A program made the position numbers and the translations under genes. Positions 47,105-59,813 of a stretch of DNA of 64,000 nt are shown piece after piece. The first letter of the stretch is position 1. Each line of letters opens with the position of its first letter. The notes below the pieces were generated by a model, which was given only the letters and a program-made list of their open reading frames with translations, made no database searches and was not told where the DNA came from. The DNA is from Leucocoprinus leucothites (taxonomy: Eukaryota; Basidiomycota; Agaricomycetes; Agaricales; Agaricaceae). The stretch lies in contig JAACJO010000060.1 of assembly GCA_013368445.1 (NCBI GenBank), positions 1 through 64,000 on the forward strand, given 5' to 3'.

Positions 47105-48663
47105 AATCTAACAGTCATTTTTGGGTGAGGCCTCAGCCCAGCTGCAACTTGAAAACATCAACTCACCTTGTCTGGATGCAATGGATGGCACAGTAGTAGG
47201 GTCACAAGGATCAGTCATGTTGGCTTTATAAGTAGCTTGGTATTATGCAGGAACAGCAGTGCAGTTGGGGGCCAAAGAAGCTTCCCTTCTCTCCTATTCT
47301 CCAATCTCACGTTTTGATATTGGAGGAATTTTTTTTAACCCAGTGCTATTCTCCATCAGGGCTGCATGGCAAAGCATCGAGCACAGCCCTATTACCAGAT
47401 TGGTGCCTATTGATATCAATTCTCTGTCAAATCAGGCAAGACCAGACCCAGAATAAGGATGGGAGTTAGAAATGAAAAGCCTTCCACATCTAATTGGTAT
47501 AGTAAGAATCCAAGTATCCCTCAAGGTGATTGAGAATGCTGATGCTCTGAGCCCATAAAGCCACCCCACTGATCAGCATGTTCCAGACATGAGGCAAGAT
47601 AAAAATCAATCCTTCAAGGTGGTAGTGACAATTTTCGTGAACGGAACTTTGGGAGTGAGCAGGAACCAAGAGATAATGGTGCATGAGCTGTTATCACTTC
47701 ACACCAAAAGCCCATCAAGGCTTGTCCCATCCACCACCCAAAGTAGGTGCCATCCCCTGGGCTGTGACATTTTAAATCATATCCTAGATTTTTAGATATG
47801 ATATGATGTAGCTAATAGGATAGACTATACATAAAAATGCATTGAGTTTTGGTGGAGATTGTGCCTGGTTAGTCTATCAAGACCAAGCTCCCAAACTCTT
47901 CTTCACTTCAGGAATCAGCAAAAATGGTAACTAGAGTCTGTGTTGATAAGTGTCAATATGGTAAAGAGTGAAGAGAGTGTACTTCCCCTAGTGACAAAAT
48001 AAAGTACATGCACAGCTAGATGAGCAATCCAACAACCGTTGGATTTCCAAGCCAAAGGCAACATTCAAGGAGTCAAAAACTATGAAGAAATGAGTGGAAA
48101 TTGAATGGAGAAGAACCTGAGGGAGAATGTTTGAGACAAAAAGAGAGCTGGATAAAATGAAATGAATTCAAGATAAAACTTGATTGATTTCAGACAATTG
48201 TAAATGAGAGAGGTAGATGGTGGATTCACTACTAGGATACAACTATACAAGGTATGCTATTTAAATACAGCAAGGCAATATTATTTTGACGAATATTTTG
48301 TGAAGTACAAATGATAGAAGAGCAAAAGTATCAGGTTGAAAGGGATTATTTGAACCACTATTTTGTAGTTTTTTATACACAAAAGAGCAAGTATAGATGT
48401 GTAGTACTCATCACCATTCATTGGTTCATAATCTTTCTCATGGAAAATTCTCTCATGCTGACTCAAGCTCATACCAGGACTAATAGTGTTAATGAATACA
48501 GTCACAAGCTCACAGATTGTCAAGCTGTTGACATGGTCAAGTATGTTGCTGAAGTCCCCCAAAATTTGGCCCATATCAACTGCTGAAGAAGATGTTATTG
48601 GCTACTAACCTGCACAATAACATGCCAGAGCCCATGTTAAATGGCTACACAATTGTCAATGGA
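47105..48663. other. Promoter/spacer remnant of copy B and unassigned sequence
   Basis: 47105-47640 matches the upstream region of copies D and E (for example 52560-52720), including the TATA-like block at 47211-47234. From about 47650 to 48663 I see no gene. The open frames at 48281-48586 overlap each other on both strands and lack support. Confidence 0.5.
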
Positions 48664-49326
48664 TGTTATGTATATTGATTATATCTAGCATTTGTTCCAT
48701 TTACAATACAAAGTCAATATTAGCTTTACTTAAGTAATATTGCAATTATGTTTTCATCTTATTTGTTCTTGTATTTTCTAGTTTGTTTTGACTTGTTTAT
48801 TTTGTCTCATTACGACTCATTATGACTTGTTTGGTTTTGTTTATGTTTAATGACATGTGATTATTAAATATAGCTGTGCTATATTTGGACTTACCTTGTG
48901 ATCGATCAGATAATCAAAGAAGAACTTCTTTAGAAGAACTTCTAAAGCTTCTTTGACAGATCGCGTCTTATATAGTTTAATTAGCATTAAGGAAGCTGTA
49001 CGCTTCTCTTCTTTCATTAGAAGCCCTTAGCCCTAGTTAATAATAGATACAGACTTGTATTGTATATAAGTCATTGACATCTACTAAGGAGAAACATTGT
49101 TTCTACTTGGTTAGGTGGAGACTCAATATGAGCCTTTATCTATACAAAGTCAAATTGAACTTAAGCTCTAAGATCTCAATTACTGAAGTCTTTACTATTA
49201 TAATTGCCATATTATAACTCTGACTTAGCAAACAACTTTGTTACTTACCGAGAAGGAGTCCCCTTTGATAAGATCAACCCGATACTTATCGCACCAGCTT
49301 AGGACCGGGTCGGTGTCACTATAACA
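48664..49326 (+). repeat. Solo LTR of the chromovirus family
   Basis: 663 bp with the same ends, TGTTATG...CACTATAACA, and no internal region on either side. It carries the empty mariner site near 48973. Flanking 5-mers (atgga and ataga) do not match exactly. Confidence 0.85.
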
Positions 49327-50159
49327 ATAGATCTACACACATAGATATATCAAAGCAACTGACTTTGCCTCAATTTAGTGGTGAAATAATCTATATTCAC
49401 TTCAAATGCAGCAGCAATGATTAAGCCAGCCATCAGTGACTTTGGCTCATCTACTGACACAGATTGTCCAGGCACTCAGCCCAAATGGTACCTAGTCTGG
49501 GTTATCATAAGTTATCATAATTTATCCCATTGATAATCTAGCTCTTTTTTGGTCCCTGTGTTAGGCACTCTTCAGGCTCGCTGTGTTATCACTGAAGTGG
49601 TGCTTGCTTCCGAAGTTCTGTTCATGAAAATTGTACATACCTGGGCCCCCTTCAAGGCCACCTCAAAGCATCTGCATGTTGAACCTTGAGCCACAGGAAA
49701 AACCTCCCAAGAAATGTAGATCTCCATGGAATGCATGTCTAGAGGAGTGACTCACATGATCTGTGATCTAGGCTGAAGAAACAACTTATATTTCAAAGGA
49801 ACATTGGGAATGGCTAGCCACACTGACTACCTAGATTTACTACTGAACTATATTTTACAGCCAACATGTCAATGTGAAACACAGGGAAATACAATGATGG
49901 AATATCAATCAAATCAATTGGATGTACCGAGATGTTAAAATAGTACAGAAGAGATGAAGAAAAATTGGATTATGGTGAGGTGACAGAAGATAAAATGGAG
50001 TCGAATACCACAAAATATTGCACCAAGGGCCTGACATGAGAAGAAAGCGGGTGCTGCATCCTATGTCTGGAGGGAACATTCATTGTTTGACTCTGGATCG
50101 ATGCTGCCCAGCACTGTGAATAACATGCAGATGGCAAAAATGCATTCTAGCACCTCTAG
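49327..50159. other. Array flank remnant before copy C
   Basis: 49690-50000 resembles 56060-56450 (the 'agatctcca', 'tgatctaggctgaagaaac' and 'ctacctagatttacta' blocks). It is thus the 3' flank of a seven-TM unit. The rest, 49327-49690, has no recognisable content. Confidence 0.5.
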
Positions 50160-50720
50160 GCTCCGAGAATAACCTGGCCATTTACACTAAGCCCCTAACA
50201 TCTGCCTCTAATCCCCCCCTCCATGCCTGGAACTCAGGTTTACTAACCCTCTATCATACTCAGCAATGCCCAGCTGTCACTTCTCTGTGTGCCCCTCCAT
50301 TACCTGCTCCTTTTTCCCTTTGTCCCTGTCCTTGTCCTGCTCTTTCCTCATCTTAATCAGGCCATGAAGGATCTTCAGTATGTTTGAAGCCAAGAGAAAG
50401 AGGGAAATGATTTGCTCATATGGCCATTGTGACTCCAGGTTTTACAAAAGAGGCGGCCTCTGGGGCCATCCACTCTGGACCAACAATGATGTCCACCAAG
50501 ATGCTGATACCAACAATGATGGTGCCCACCCAGAAATCCAACTGTGGTGGATCTGTGGACTTAGTAACAGGTTTGGACATAGTCCCCTGACCAGTGCTAG
50601 ACTGTTCACAAACATTCCAAAAGCCATGGAGAGGGCTGAAAATCCAGTAAAATAACAAGGAATATCAAGCACATTTCGGGTTTGTTGCTGAAAATTGTAT
50701 GGCCAAGTAAAGTTGTGATC
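50160..50720 (-). pseudogene. Seven-TM membrane protein, truncated copy C
   Basis: Only the last two membrane segments and tail are recognisable, in shifted frames: near 50416-50560 (GTIIVGISILVDIIVGPEWM) and a charged tail at 50280-50400. It ends at 50715 where the 3' flank of copy D begins, so the 5' two thirds are missing. Confidence 0.65.
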
Positions 50721-51158
50721 TAGGCTGAAGAAGCAATTTGTGCTTCGAAGCAAAATTGAGGTCAGCTATGAATATGATCACCAGATTTACTACCTGAGCT
50801 ATATACTACAGGCAACCACAGAGAAATACAACTACAGAGTATCAATCAAAGCAGGAAAACTATCATTCAACCTGAACCAACAATGTACCAAGACCCTAAC
50901 TAATACAGAAGATATGAAGAGAAAAGTAGATTACAGTGAAGAGAGGAAAGGCAAAGGTTTAGATAATGTGAAATACCATATCCAAGGTTTCGAGATGTCA
51001 ACATGTAAAAGGCAGAGAGAATGGCAGCGGGTACTGCATTTTGAACCCTGAAGAACATTCTCTGTTTGGTTTCAAGTCGGTGCTGTCCAATCTTATGAGT
51101 AACAGTGCAGATGGTGAAGAGGTGTCCTACATCATACCTCCGAGAATGGCTTGGTCAT

Positions 51159-52148
51159 CTACATCTTGTCCCCAGCGTCCACCTCGGATTTACCGTTTCT
51201 GCCCCTGTGGCTCCCATTTGATCCTCCATTGCGCTCAATTGTATCCAACTGCTGCTCTGCCAGTGTGCTCCTCTGCATTCTTTGTCTCTTTGTCTCCTCC
51301 TCAGCCATATCACGGATAACTCCCAGAACTCCAGGCACCAAGAGGAAGACAGAAATGGTTTGGCCATAAGTCCACTGTGACTCTCCGGGTTGTACAAAGG
51401 AGGCGGCGTCATGGACCATCCACTCTGTACCAACAATGACGCCCACCAAGAGGCCAATATCAATAATGACCCCGTACACATAGAGGAACATCCTAGACGA
51501 TCTAACATCTGACAGAGTAGCCGTCCGATCCAGCCCCTCGAAGATGGCCCCCGAGGTGATCAGTGTCGAACCACTCCTAATAAACCCAAGAACCGAGTTG
51601 AAACCAAAAGTTGTGTAAATAACAAGGAATGCTATGCGAGTTGCAGAACTGTTACCAAAATAAGTGTGGCCAAGTATACAAATTGGTATGGGCAGTCCAG
51701 TCTTGCATTGGATTGTTGAACCAAAGGTGTCCACCGTAGCCCAGAACCACAGGCCGAATCCAGCGAAAAGGCCCATTGAAGCATGCATCCAGAAGAATGA
51801 GAAGGAGTCGGGGAGGGAAGTATTGTCAGGATCAACGATGCCGGTTTGCAAAAGGCTGCTCGCAAAATTGACCCATCCAAGATTGAGGAGGATTATAGCA
51901 TGGTATGCACTCAGCCCGTAACTCCTGGACTGAATGAATGCCGATAGAAAGAGTGCGCAGGTGGTGAGAGTGATCCCAGTTATTTGGGCGGAAATGAGGG
52001 GGATCCCTTCGCGCCGTCTTGCTATCGTCCAGATACCAACCAAGGCGCATACGGCATTCTGGAGATAGATTGTCACTCGGATTCCAACGCCGGCAATGTC
52101 GGGATTGGCTGGTATGCAACCAGGGAGAATTGTTACGACTTCTGCCAT
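51159..52148 (-). CDS. Seven-TM membrane protein, array copy D
   Basis: Open frame of 329 residues from the ATG at 52146-52148 (MAEVVTILPGCIPANPDIAG). It has the full set of seven hydrophobic segments and the shared GLWFWATVDTFGS, TEWM and SQWTYGQ motifs. It is shorter than copy A by about 40 residues in the loop after segment 3 and in the tail. The frame stays open upstream to 52211 because the leader intron's GTTAG acceptor reads GCTAC here, so an N-terminally longer protein is possible. Its TATA-like block is also altered. It may be translated, but expression is doubtful. Confidence 0.7.
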   Translation of the reverse strand: MAEVVTILPGCIPANPDIAGVGIRVTIYLQNAVCALVGIWTIARRREGIPLISAQITGITLTTCALFLSAFIQSRSYGLSAYHAIILLNLGWVNFASSLLQTGIVDPDNTSLPDSFSFFWMHASMGLFAGFGLWFWATVDTFGSTIQCKTGLPIPICILGHTYFGNSSATRIAFLVIYTTFGFNSVLGFIRSGSTLITSGAIFEGLDRTATLSDVRSSRMFLYVYGVIIDIGLLVGVIVGTEWMVHDAASFVQPGESQWTYGQTISVFLLVPGVLGVIRDMAEEETKRQRMQRSTLAEQQLDTIERNGGSNGSHRGRNGKSEVDAGDKM

Positions 52149-52211
52149 GATGTAGCGGCTTCCGGGTGTGAGGCCATGATACCGGTTGCGACTTAAAGAA
52201 TATCGACTCAC

Positions 52212-53608
52212 TTTATCTGGATGAAACGGATGGCTCAGTGGATAGGCGAGAGGTACAAGCGGAGTCGCAACGATCAGTTATGTTAGCTTTACAACCTTGT
52301 ACCGTGCGGGAATGGCAAGGTGCTTGAAGGCCTAACGGTCTTTACTTTTTATACTCGAAGACGCCCCCCTCGTCTATTCTCCGAGCCTTCTCACGTTTTG
52401 ACGCTGCAGGAAAAATTTTCAACCCAGCGCTATTCTCCATCAGAGCCACATGACACTGGAGCACGAAGCCCCGAAGCACGGAGCACAGCCCTACTACCGC
52501 CGTGGCGCCTATCGATAATCAACTCTTGAATTTGACTTTGCTGTCAGGTCAGGAAAGATCAGACCCAGACTAGGGATGGGAGCTAGAGATGAAAGGGCTT
52601 CAGTACCTAGAAGAATCCAAACATCCCCAAAAGTAACTGAGAATGCCGGTGCTCTAAGTCCATAAAGCCACCCCACCGATCAGCACGTTCCAGACATGAG
52701 GCAAGATAGAAATCAACCCCTCAAGGCAACCCCAAAGCATTCATACAATATGTTGAACAGTAACCTTGAGAAGTACTAGTACTCGCGAATCACAGCCCAA
52801 CCTGTAAATCAGCAGCGGCTGAATGTCAAGAATCGTGAGGCCGCTCACCGATAATTCAGGTGTTTTAAGGTGGCTTTGATCAATCAACACCTCCAATCCC
52901 AATTTCATGGCTTAGAGAATAGCACTTGAACTTCATATGCGATTGCTTCAAGTTGTACTTTCAGTCGGGTCGGCCTTCACGTGATCGCTGCATTGTGAAT
53001 GTTTGTGCCGTGCGGGCCATGCAACTGTTCTGTTCATTCAAACTTCACCAACCGCTCGCTATGCCGAGACCGGCGCTAAGGCTCGGCCATGCTCACTGTA
53101 CTGATCCCGGTCATAGGTCATTAGATCTCGAGGTCCACTGTAAAACTCAGTCCGAGCACACCATAGCGGGGTTCCTCAACTGGTCACTAGCGGATGTACA
53201 ATTCACCGGTCTAGTAGTCGGACAAAACTATGTAGTTCTATCAAATGCCTAGATAGCCGAGACATCACCTTCATAATCGCACCTGAGTTTGGCAGGTCTG
53301 CCCCTACGTGAACTAGGGAGATGGAATGCAACAGTTCTCTCAAAGCCTCGAAGTTACATTATCTCACTCACGATTGGCTGTGTACTCTATGTAGAAAAGG
53401 TGTTATGTGATTGATTAGATGACCATTTCCAAAATATTGACGAGCGGCCGCGACGTTAGATCAAAAACTAGAAAGTAGCCTTGTAATGCATTAAGATACA
53501 AATGCGGCGAGCGAAATACTGAAGTAAAAAAAAGAAATGAGAGGACAGTTCTAGACGATTCATTACTCGAAATATAAATAATCTACGGTAGTACTCATCA
53601 TACCAAAA
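52212..53608. repeat. Array spacer between copy D and ATM1 copy E
   Basis: No gene. 52930-53580 matches 58480-58740 plus 59440-59790 ('cacgtgatcgctgc', 'tcactagatctcgagg', 'tcaccttcat.atcgcac', 'gatcaaaaactagaaagta'). This spacer precedes each ATM1 3' end. Confidence 0.6.
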
Positions 53609-56077
53609 TCACGCTTTCATCTGTTCGTCAACCACCTCCAACTCTTTCACCTTCTTCTCCTCAGGAACACCATCCTCACTCGCGGTTTCACTCACAACGG
53701 CCTCCTCACCACCGTATGAGCTTTGCTGCACCCGCATGCTCCTATACAATCCATCGAGCGCCAAAAGCTCCTCGTGTGTGCCTTGCTCGACTACCTGTCC
53801 GTCTTTGAATACAATGATCAGGTCCGATTCGACGACTGTCCATAGACGATGTGCGATGAATATGCTGATACGTGGTTTGCCATGTGGCGGAGAGAGGAGA
53901 GGAGAGTGGATAGATTTGAGGAGTTCAGATTCGGTATGTGCGTCTAATGCGGACGTCTACTCCATCAACGTCAGTATCCGCAGGAAAAGGATCAAGCAAG
54001 ACATGGGAACGTACAGCCTCATCGAAGAACAGGATCTCAGGATCCTTCAGCAAAACTCTGGCCACCACCAACGTTTGCTTCTCATCACCACCACTTATCA
54101 TCAACCTTCTCTCCCCGACCTTCGTATTATACTGCTCGGGAAGTCTCATTACTATCGTGTACATTTGCCTTCTTCACCACCTCTTCATTCATAGTTGTAG
54201 GCCTGCCATGTCGAATATTATGGAGGACTGTACTATGGAACAACGGCGTATCTTGCAGAACGATCCCTATGCTCTTGGGAAGAGATTGAAGCGTAATGGC
54301 AGATATATCTTGCCCGTCGATGGTGATAATTCCAGATGATGGGTGGTAGAACCGGAATAATAGCCGGAACACAGTGGGCTTGCCGCACCCTGAAGGAACA
54401 ACAATAGCCACCCTCTTCCCGGCCGGGATTTCGAAATTCAACCCTTTGAAAATCGGCCTATCAGGGTGATAACCGAAATGAACGTTCTCAAATTTGATCG
54501 AGCCTCCTTTTTGCCAACGCCAGAGGTTTCGCATTAGGAGGGTCGGCAATGAGAGTGTTGGTGTTGACAAGGGTGACAAGGGTCTCCATGTCGAGTAGAT
54601 TTTGCCGCATTTCGCGGTAAATCATACCCAGGAAATTGAGTGGGAGAGAAAATTGGAAGATGAGCTGGTTGACCATGACAAGGTCACTGATGGTCATTGT
54701 TCCTTGAACTACGCCTTGCGCAGCGAGGAACATGGCCCCGGTCAGAGCGGAGGTAAAGATCACGTTTTGACCTGAGTTGAGGAAGGTGAGTGAGGTTGTG
54801 ATTTTAGTAGAAGATTTCTCGTAATTACGTAGGTAGGTGTCATATTGTGCGACCTCGTATTTCTCGTTGTTGAATATCTTTTGGTGAATGAGCGCTCGGG
54901 TGAGGATGAATGTCAAAACAGGAAACAAGCTTACCTTGACAGCTTCGAAGTTGATGAGAGAGTCAACAGCAACTGTTGCAGCTTTGTTATCCGCTTGGTT
55001 TGCTTCTCGACGAAACCGTGTCCTACAGAGTTGGAAACCAAGTAAGAACGAGTAGGACAGGAAGGGATCCAACATACCGCCATGACGTCGTGCGCACCGT
55101 AAACCATGTGAATGCAGCGAGAGCAATGGTCGTGATAGCCGCGAAATCCCAGCCGAATTTATATGCCTACCCAAGTCTTGTTAGCTCTCGACTTGAATAC
55201 AGCTCTCTCTAACAGGTACTCACCAGAATACCACAGACGAGCGAGATCTCTAGTACCGTAGGAGCAATTCGAAACGAGATTGCCTGCATCAGGAAAGCAA
55301 TCTCCTTCGTTCCCCTATCGATTGCGCGGGTCAGGCCGCCTTTCTGATGAGTCAAATGGAACTTGAGGTCCAGGTTGAGGCGTTCGAATGTTTCTCGTGC
55401 CACTTTGCGGATTGCACGCTGACCGACGTTGGCGAAGACCGCGTTGAGCAGTTCGTCCGAGAGTGCTGTACCAACACACGCAAAACCATCTGTCCAGAGT
55501 GATTTGGTATTCAAAGTCAGGGCATGTAAAGAACGGGCCTACATCCAAGAATCATTGAACCAGCAATTATCCTGGCCGTTGGAGGGGATGCAAGGCCGAC
55601 ATTCAGAGAATCAATAACTATCTTATATAGTGCCGGCACTTGGACATTCAGCAACTAGAAAGGAATGAATATCAGTGTTTTCGTCTTGTTTTTTGCGCAC
55701 ACTTTAGCAGATATCAGAAGCACGAAACCAAGCAAGACGGTTCCTCGAGTACGCCAGTCATCCTTCGGCCAGACATCAGCAAACATTTTCTTTACAATAA
55801 TCCAATCATTCTGCCTCTGCTCTGCCTTCGTCGGGTACTGGACTTCTTCCTTTGAGGATCCTTGTTTCGGTTTCGCCTTGGGCTTTTCCGCAGATTTCAG
55901 GGGAGAATTAGTTCTTGAGCAAGATGGCCAGAGCGTCAGAGTGTTATCAGTTGCGATAGTCGACAAGGGAGCAACAAGGCCCAAAACAGGCCGAGCGCCG
56001 GCTGCTGTGTGTGTACAGCGCGAGCACAACCGAGGCGGGCGACATACAATCTTTGTGGTTGTTTGTGCTCTTGACAA
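53609..56077 (-). pseudogene. ATM1-like ABC exporter, copy E, inactivated
   Basis: Same exon plan as copy F with stop TGA at 53609-53611. Defects: a 13-nt loss near the N terminus (about 55905) that changes the leader frame; one extra A in the run at 54508-54512 (five versus four in copy F), which shifts the frame just before the nucleotide-binding domain; a 2-nt loss near 54149; loss of three codons before 'KKANVHDS'. Motif damage: the Walker A region reads VPSGCGKPT instead of GPSGCGKST, and the signature reads LMISGGDEKQT instead of [10 protein letters not shown]. It cannot make a working exporter. It retains most CpGs. Confidence 0.85.
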
Positions 56078-56565
56078 TGTAGATCTCCACGTGATGCACG
56101 TCTAGAGGCGCCGTTGGCGGAGGTTGGCGGTCTGTGATCGATCATCTAGGCTGGAGAAACGACTTGTGCTTTGAAGTAACGTCGAAGTTGGCTATGGGAC
56201 ATTGATCACCTAGATTTACTACCCAAACTATCTACTGCGGGCAACCCAGAGAATTACAACTATGGAGTACCAATCAAGGTAGGAAATTCATCGTTCAACC
56301 CGAACCAATGATGTACCAAGGTATTAAATAATACAGAAGATACGAAGAGAAAAGCAGATCATGATGAAGAGATGAAGGGGAAAGCAGCCTCGGATAACGT
56401 GAAATATCATGACAAGGTTTCGAGAGGTCAGCATGTAACAGACAAAGACAACATCAGCAGATACTGCATTTTCAAGGAACCTAGAGGAACATTCTCTGCT
56501 TGATTTCAAGTCAACGCTATCCAATATTGTGAGTAACAGTACAGATGGAAAGAGAGTATCCTACA
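56078..56565. other. Intergenic flank between ATM1 copy E and seven-TM copy E
   Basis: About 490 bp with the same 'agatctccacgtgatg' to 'gatcacctagattta' flank seen in the other units. Being the shared upstream side of the ATM1-like gene, it should contain its promoter. No distinct motif stands out. Confidence 0.5.
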
Positions 56566-57740
56566 TCATACCTCCGAGGATGGCTTGGCCGTCGACATCT
56601 TGTTCCCAGTGTCCACTTCAGATCCACTGTTTCTACCCCTGTGACTCCCATTCAATCCTCCATCACGCTCAATGGTGTCCAACTGTTGCTCCTCTGTGTC
56701 CCTCTTCACTAGCCGCTTCTTTTTCTCCTCCTCAATCAGATCATGAAGGATTCCCAGAACTCCAGGCGCCAAGAGAAAGACAGAAATGGTCTGGCCATAT
56801 GTCCACTGTGACTCTCCAGGCTGTACGAAGGAGGTGGCCTCATTGACCATCCACTCTGTACCAACGATGATGCCCACCAAGAAGCCGATATCAATCATGA
56901 CAACATACATATAGAATACCCTTCCAAACGATGAAGGGCCCCAAACAACGAAGGAAATAGTGTGAAAATAGATCTGCCTTCTCCTGACGGAGTGCTCTGA
57001 GCTGGCTTTTTGGAAATGGTCCCCATAATCAGCGTCGAACCGCTCCTGTAAAGCCCAACAGCTGCGTTGGAACCAAAAGACGTGTAAATGACAAGGAATG
57101 CTATGCGAGTTGCAGAACTGTTGCTAAAATAAGTATGGCCAAGTATACGGATTGGTATCGGCAGTCCAGTCTTGCATTGAATTGTTGAGCCAAAGGTGTC
57201 CACCGTAGCCCAGAACCACAGGCCAAATCCAGCGTAAAGGCCCATGGAAGCATGCATCCAGAGGGATGAGAAGAAGTTAAAGCGGGAGAAATCGCCGCCA
57301 GAATTAGAATATGGATCCGAAACGGCGCCGACGAAACCTAATCGCAGGGAATTGTATGGATCTTGCAGATCCGAGACGGAGGTGTTGAGCAACCGATGCA
57401 TAATAGCAATGTTGGAGTACAAAAGGTTACTTGCATAGTTGACCCATCCAAGATTAAGCACGATTATAGCATGATATGCACTCAGCCCATAATTCCTGGA
57501 CTGAATGAATGCTGACAAAAAGAGCGCCCCAGTGGTGAGAATGATTCCAGTTACTTGGGCATAAATGAGGCGAATGCCGCTTTGCGGGGTCCCGGTCCCC
57601 TCGCGTCGCCCTATTATCGTCCAAATAGCGACCAAAACACATAAAGTGTTCTGGAGGTAGACAGACACTCGGATTCCAATGCCAGCAATGTCAGGATTGG
57701 CTGGGATACAATCGGGGGGAATTGTTATGACTTCTGACAT
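56566..57740 (-). pseudogene. Seven-TM membrane protein, array copy E, one frameshift
   Basis: Starts at 57740 (MSEVITIPPDCIPANPDIAG) and is open to about 56895, covering five membrane segments. The last two segments and charged tail (56566-56910; MIDIGFLVGIIVGTEWM) are in another frame. The switch lies around 56925-57000 where copies A and D read through; there is no GT donor to make it an intron. Its leader retains the TTAG acceptor and a good TATAAAGCTAACATGA promoter block. Apart from this single shift the gene is well preserved. Confidence 0.75.
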
Positions 57741-59813
57741 GATCTAATGGCTTTTGGGTGAGGCCTCAAAACTGACTGTCACTTGAAGAACATTTGACTC
57801 ACGCTATCTGGATGCAATGGATGGTACAGTGTCTGGACGGGGGTGCAGATAAGGTTGCAAGGATCAATCATGTTAGCTTTATAGCTTCGTACCATGTGCG
57901 GCCGCTGGAGCCCAACGGCCCTTACTTTTCGCACCCGAAGGCGCTTCTCAGGCTCACCTACTACCCCGTCTCGCGGCAGAAAGCATTTTTGACTTTCCGG
58001 CGCTATTTTCCATCATGACATGGCAGATGACATGGAACGCAGCCTACTACATTCATGTTCGCCCTGGCGCCTATCGATATCGACTCTCGAATTTGACTTC
58101 ATCGGGAATGATCAAACCCAGACTAAGGGTAGAAGCTAGAAATCAAAAACCTTCAGCACCTAAGAAGCACCCCCAAGGTGATTGAGGATGCCGATGCTCT
58201 AAGTCCATAAAGCTACCTCACCGATCAGAGCGCCCCAGACATGACACAAGGTCCCTCGAAGCCACATTTGAAGTGCCTGCGTGTTGAACAGTAGCCTTGG
58301 GAAGTACTCGCTCAAAGCCCGAGTGGATTGCTAGCGGCTGAGCGTCAAGAGTTGTGAGGTTGCTCACCGATGATCCATGTGTTTTGAGGTGGCTTTGGTC
58401 AATCAACGCCTCAAAATCTCAACTTTCAAGCTTTCATGGGGCTCAGAGAATAGCGCTTCAGCGTTTGAGTGAATGCCTGTGCTTTCGGTTGGGTCGATCT
58501 TCACGTGATCGCTGCGTTGTGGATGTACTATAATTGAATACCAGATTGCGCAATGGGGCTGGGTGGCTGTTCCGTTCATTCGAACTTCACCAGCCACTTG
58601 CTGTGCTCAGTGCTCAAACGCTCACCAGTCTGTGCTGACCCCGTTCATGGGTCACTAGATCTCGAGGTTCACTATAGCACTCAGTCTGAGTTCACCACGA
58701 CGGGGTACTCATCCGGTCACAAGCCAATGTGCGAGCAGCCGCTCTGGTTAGCCGTTCCCCAGTGATGGTTCGACCGAACTCATGGACATTGGGCGGCAAC
58801 CTCCAGGTACAGGCACAGTACAGCATCTACAGACAGCAATATGTCAGATACCGCCGTATTCACTACAACTATCACCTGAACAATGCCCCAAGCAGAAACG
58901 AAAAGGACTTCAAAGCCCAAGGCCCATGCACTGCGGACTGAAGACCATCAGCCAGTCAGCATATACCATCTTCGACTCGTTCTTCTCCTGCATCTACTCG
59001 AGAAAACTTAGCCCTGTCGGACTGGATGACAATCTTCAATTGTAAGGATGAAAATCCGGGCATAACCCAGTCCGATATTGTCGCTCAGTCGAAACCTTAA
59101 ACGACAGGATAAACTTCAAGTGAGGATATCATCAGGCCTGGATGAGCCTGGGCTCCTCAAAGCGACCTAGAATCGTGACCTGAACCCACGCTGGCAAGGC
59201 TCTCATAACCTGGGTAGCCCGGAAGGAGGAGGAAAAGACCACACAAGTACGGGATTCCCTGAATTCTACCCAGCACAACAAACGGGATTCAGGACAGCAA
59301 GGAGGACACGAAAGGTGAAGGATATCAACAATGGCCGTGGATTAGAACGGAACGGGTAAAATTTGATTCACGGGCGATATAGTTTCTTGCACAGTTTCTT
59401 ACTAAAGGCTATATCAAGTCGGGTGAAGCTAGTTCTACTGCATCAAACGCCTAGATAACCTAGATATCACCTTCATGATCGCACTTGAGTTTGGCAGGTC
59501 CACCCCTATGTGAACTAGCGAAAGGGACTTTATGCAACAGTTATCTCAAAGCCTCGAAGTTGCATTATCTCACTTGCGATTGGTCGTGTGCTCTATGTAG
59601 AAAAGGTTTTATGTGATTGACTAGACGATCTTTTCCAAAATATTGGCGAGTGGTCGTGACATTAGATCAAAAACTAGAAAGTAACCTTGTAATGCATTAG
59701 AACACAAGTGCGGCGAGCGAAATGCTCAAATAAAGGAAGAAATGAGAGGGCAGTTCTAGACGATCCATTACTCGAAACATAAATAATCTACAATAGTACT
59801 CATCACGCCAATA
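57741..59813. repeat. Array spacer between seven-TM copy E and ATM1 copy F
   Basis: Holds the leader intron and TATA-like block of copy E (57744-57888). It then holds spacer blocks shared with 52930-53580 and, at 59240-59510, with 7870-8215. I see no gene; frames at 58553-59045 lack support. Confidence 0.6.

Noticed and set aside
48281..48586. Paired open frames on both strands
   Set aside because: AT-rich sequence with few stops on either strand by chance, and no repeat or domain signal.
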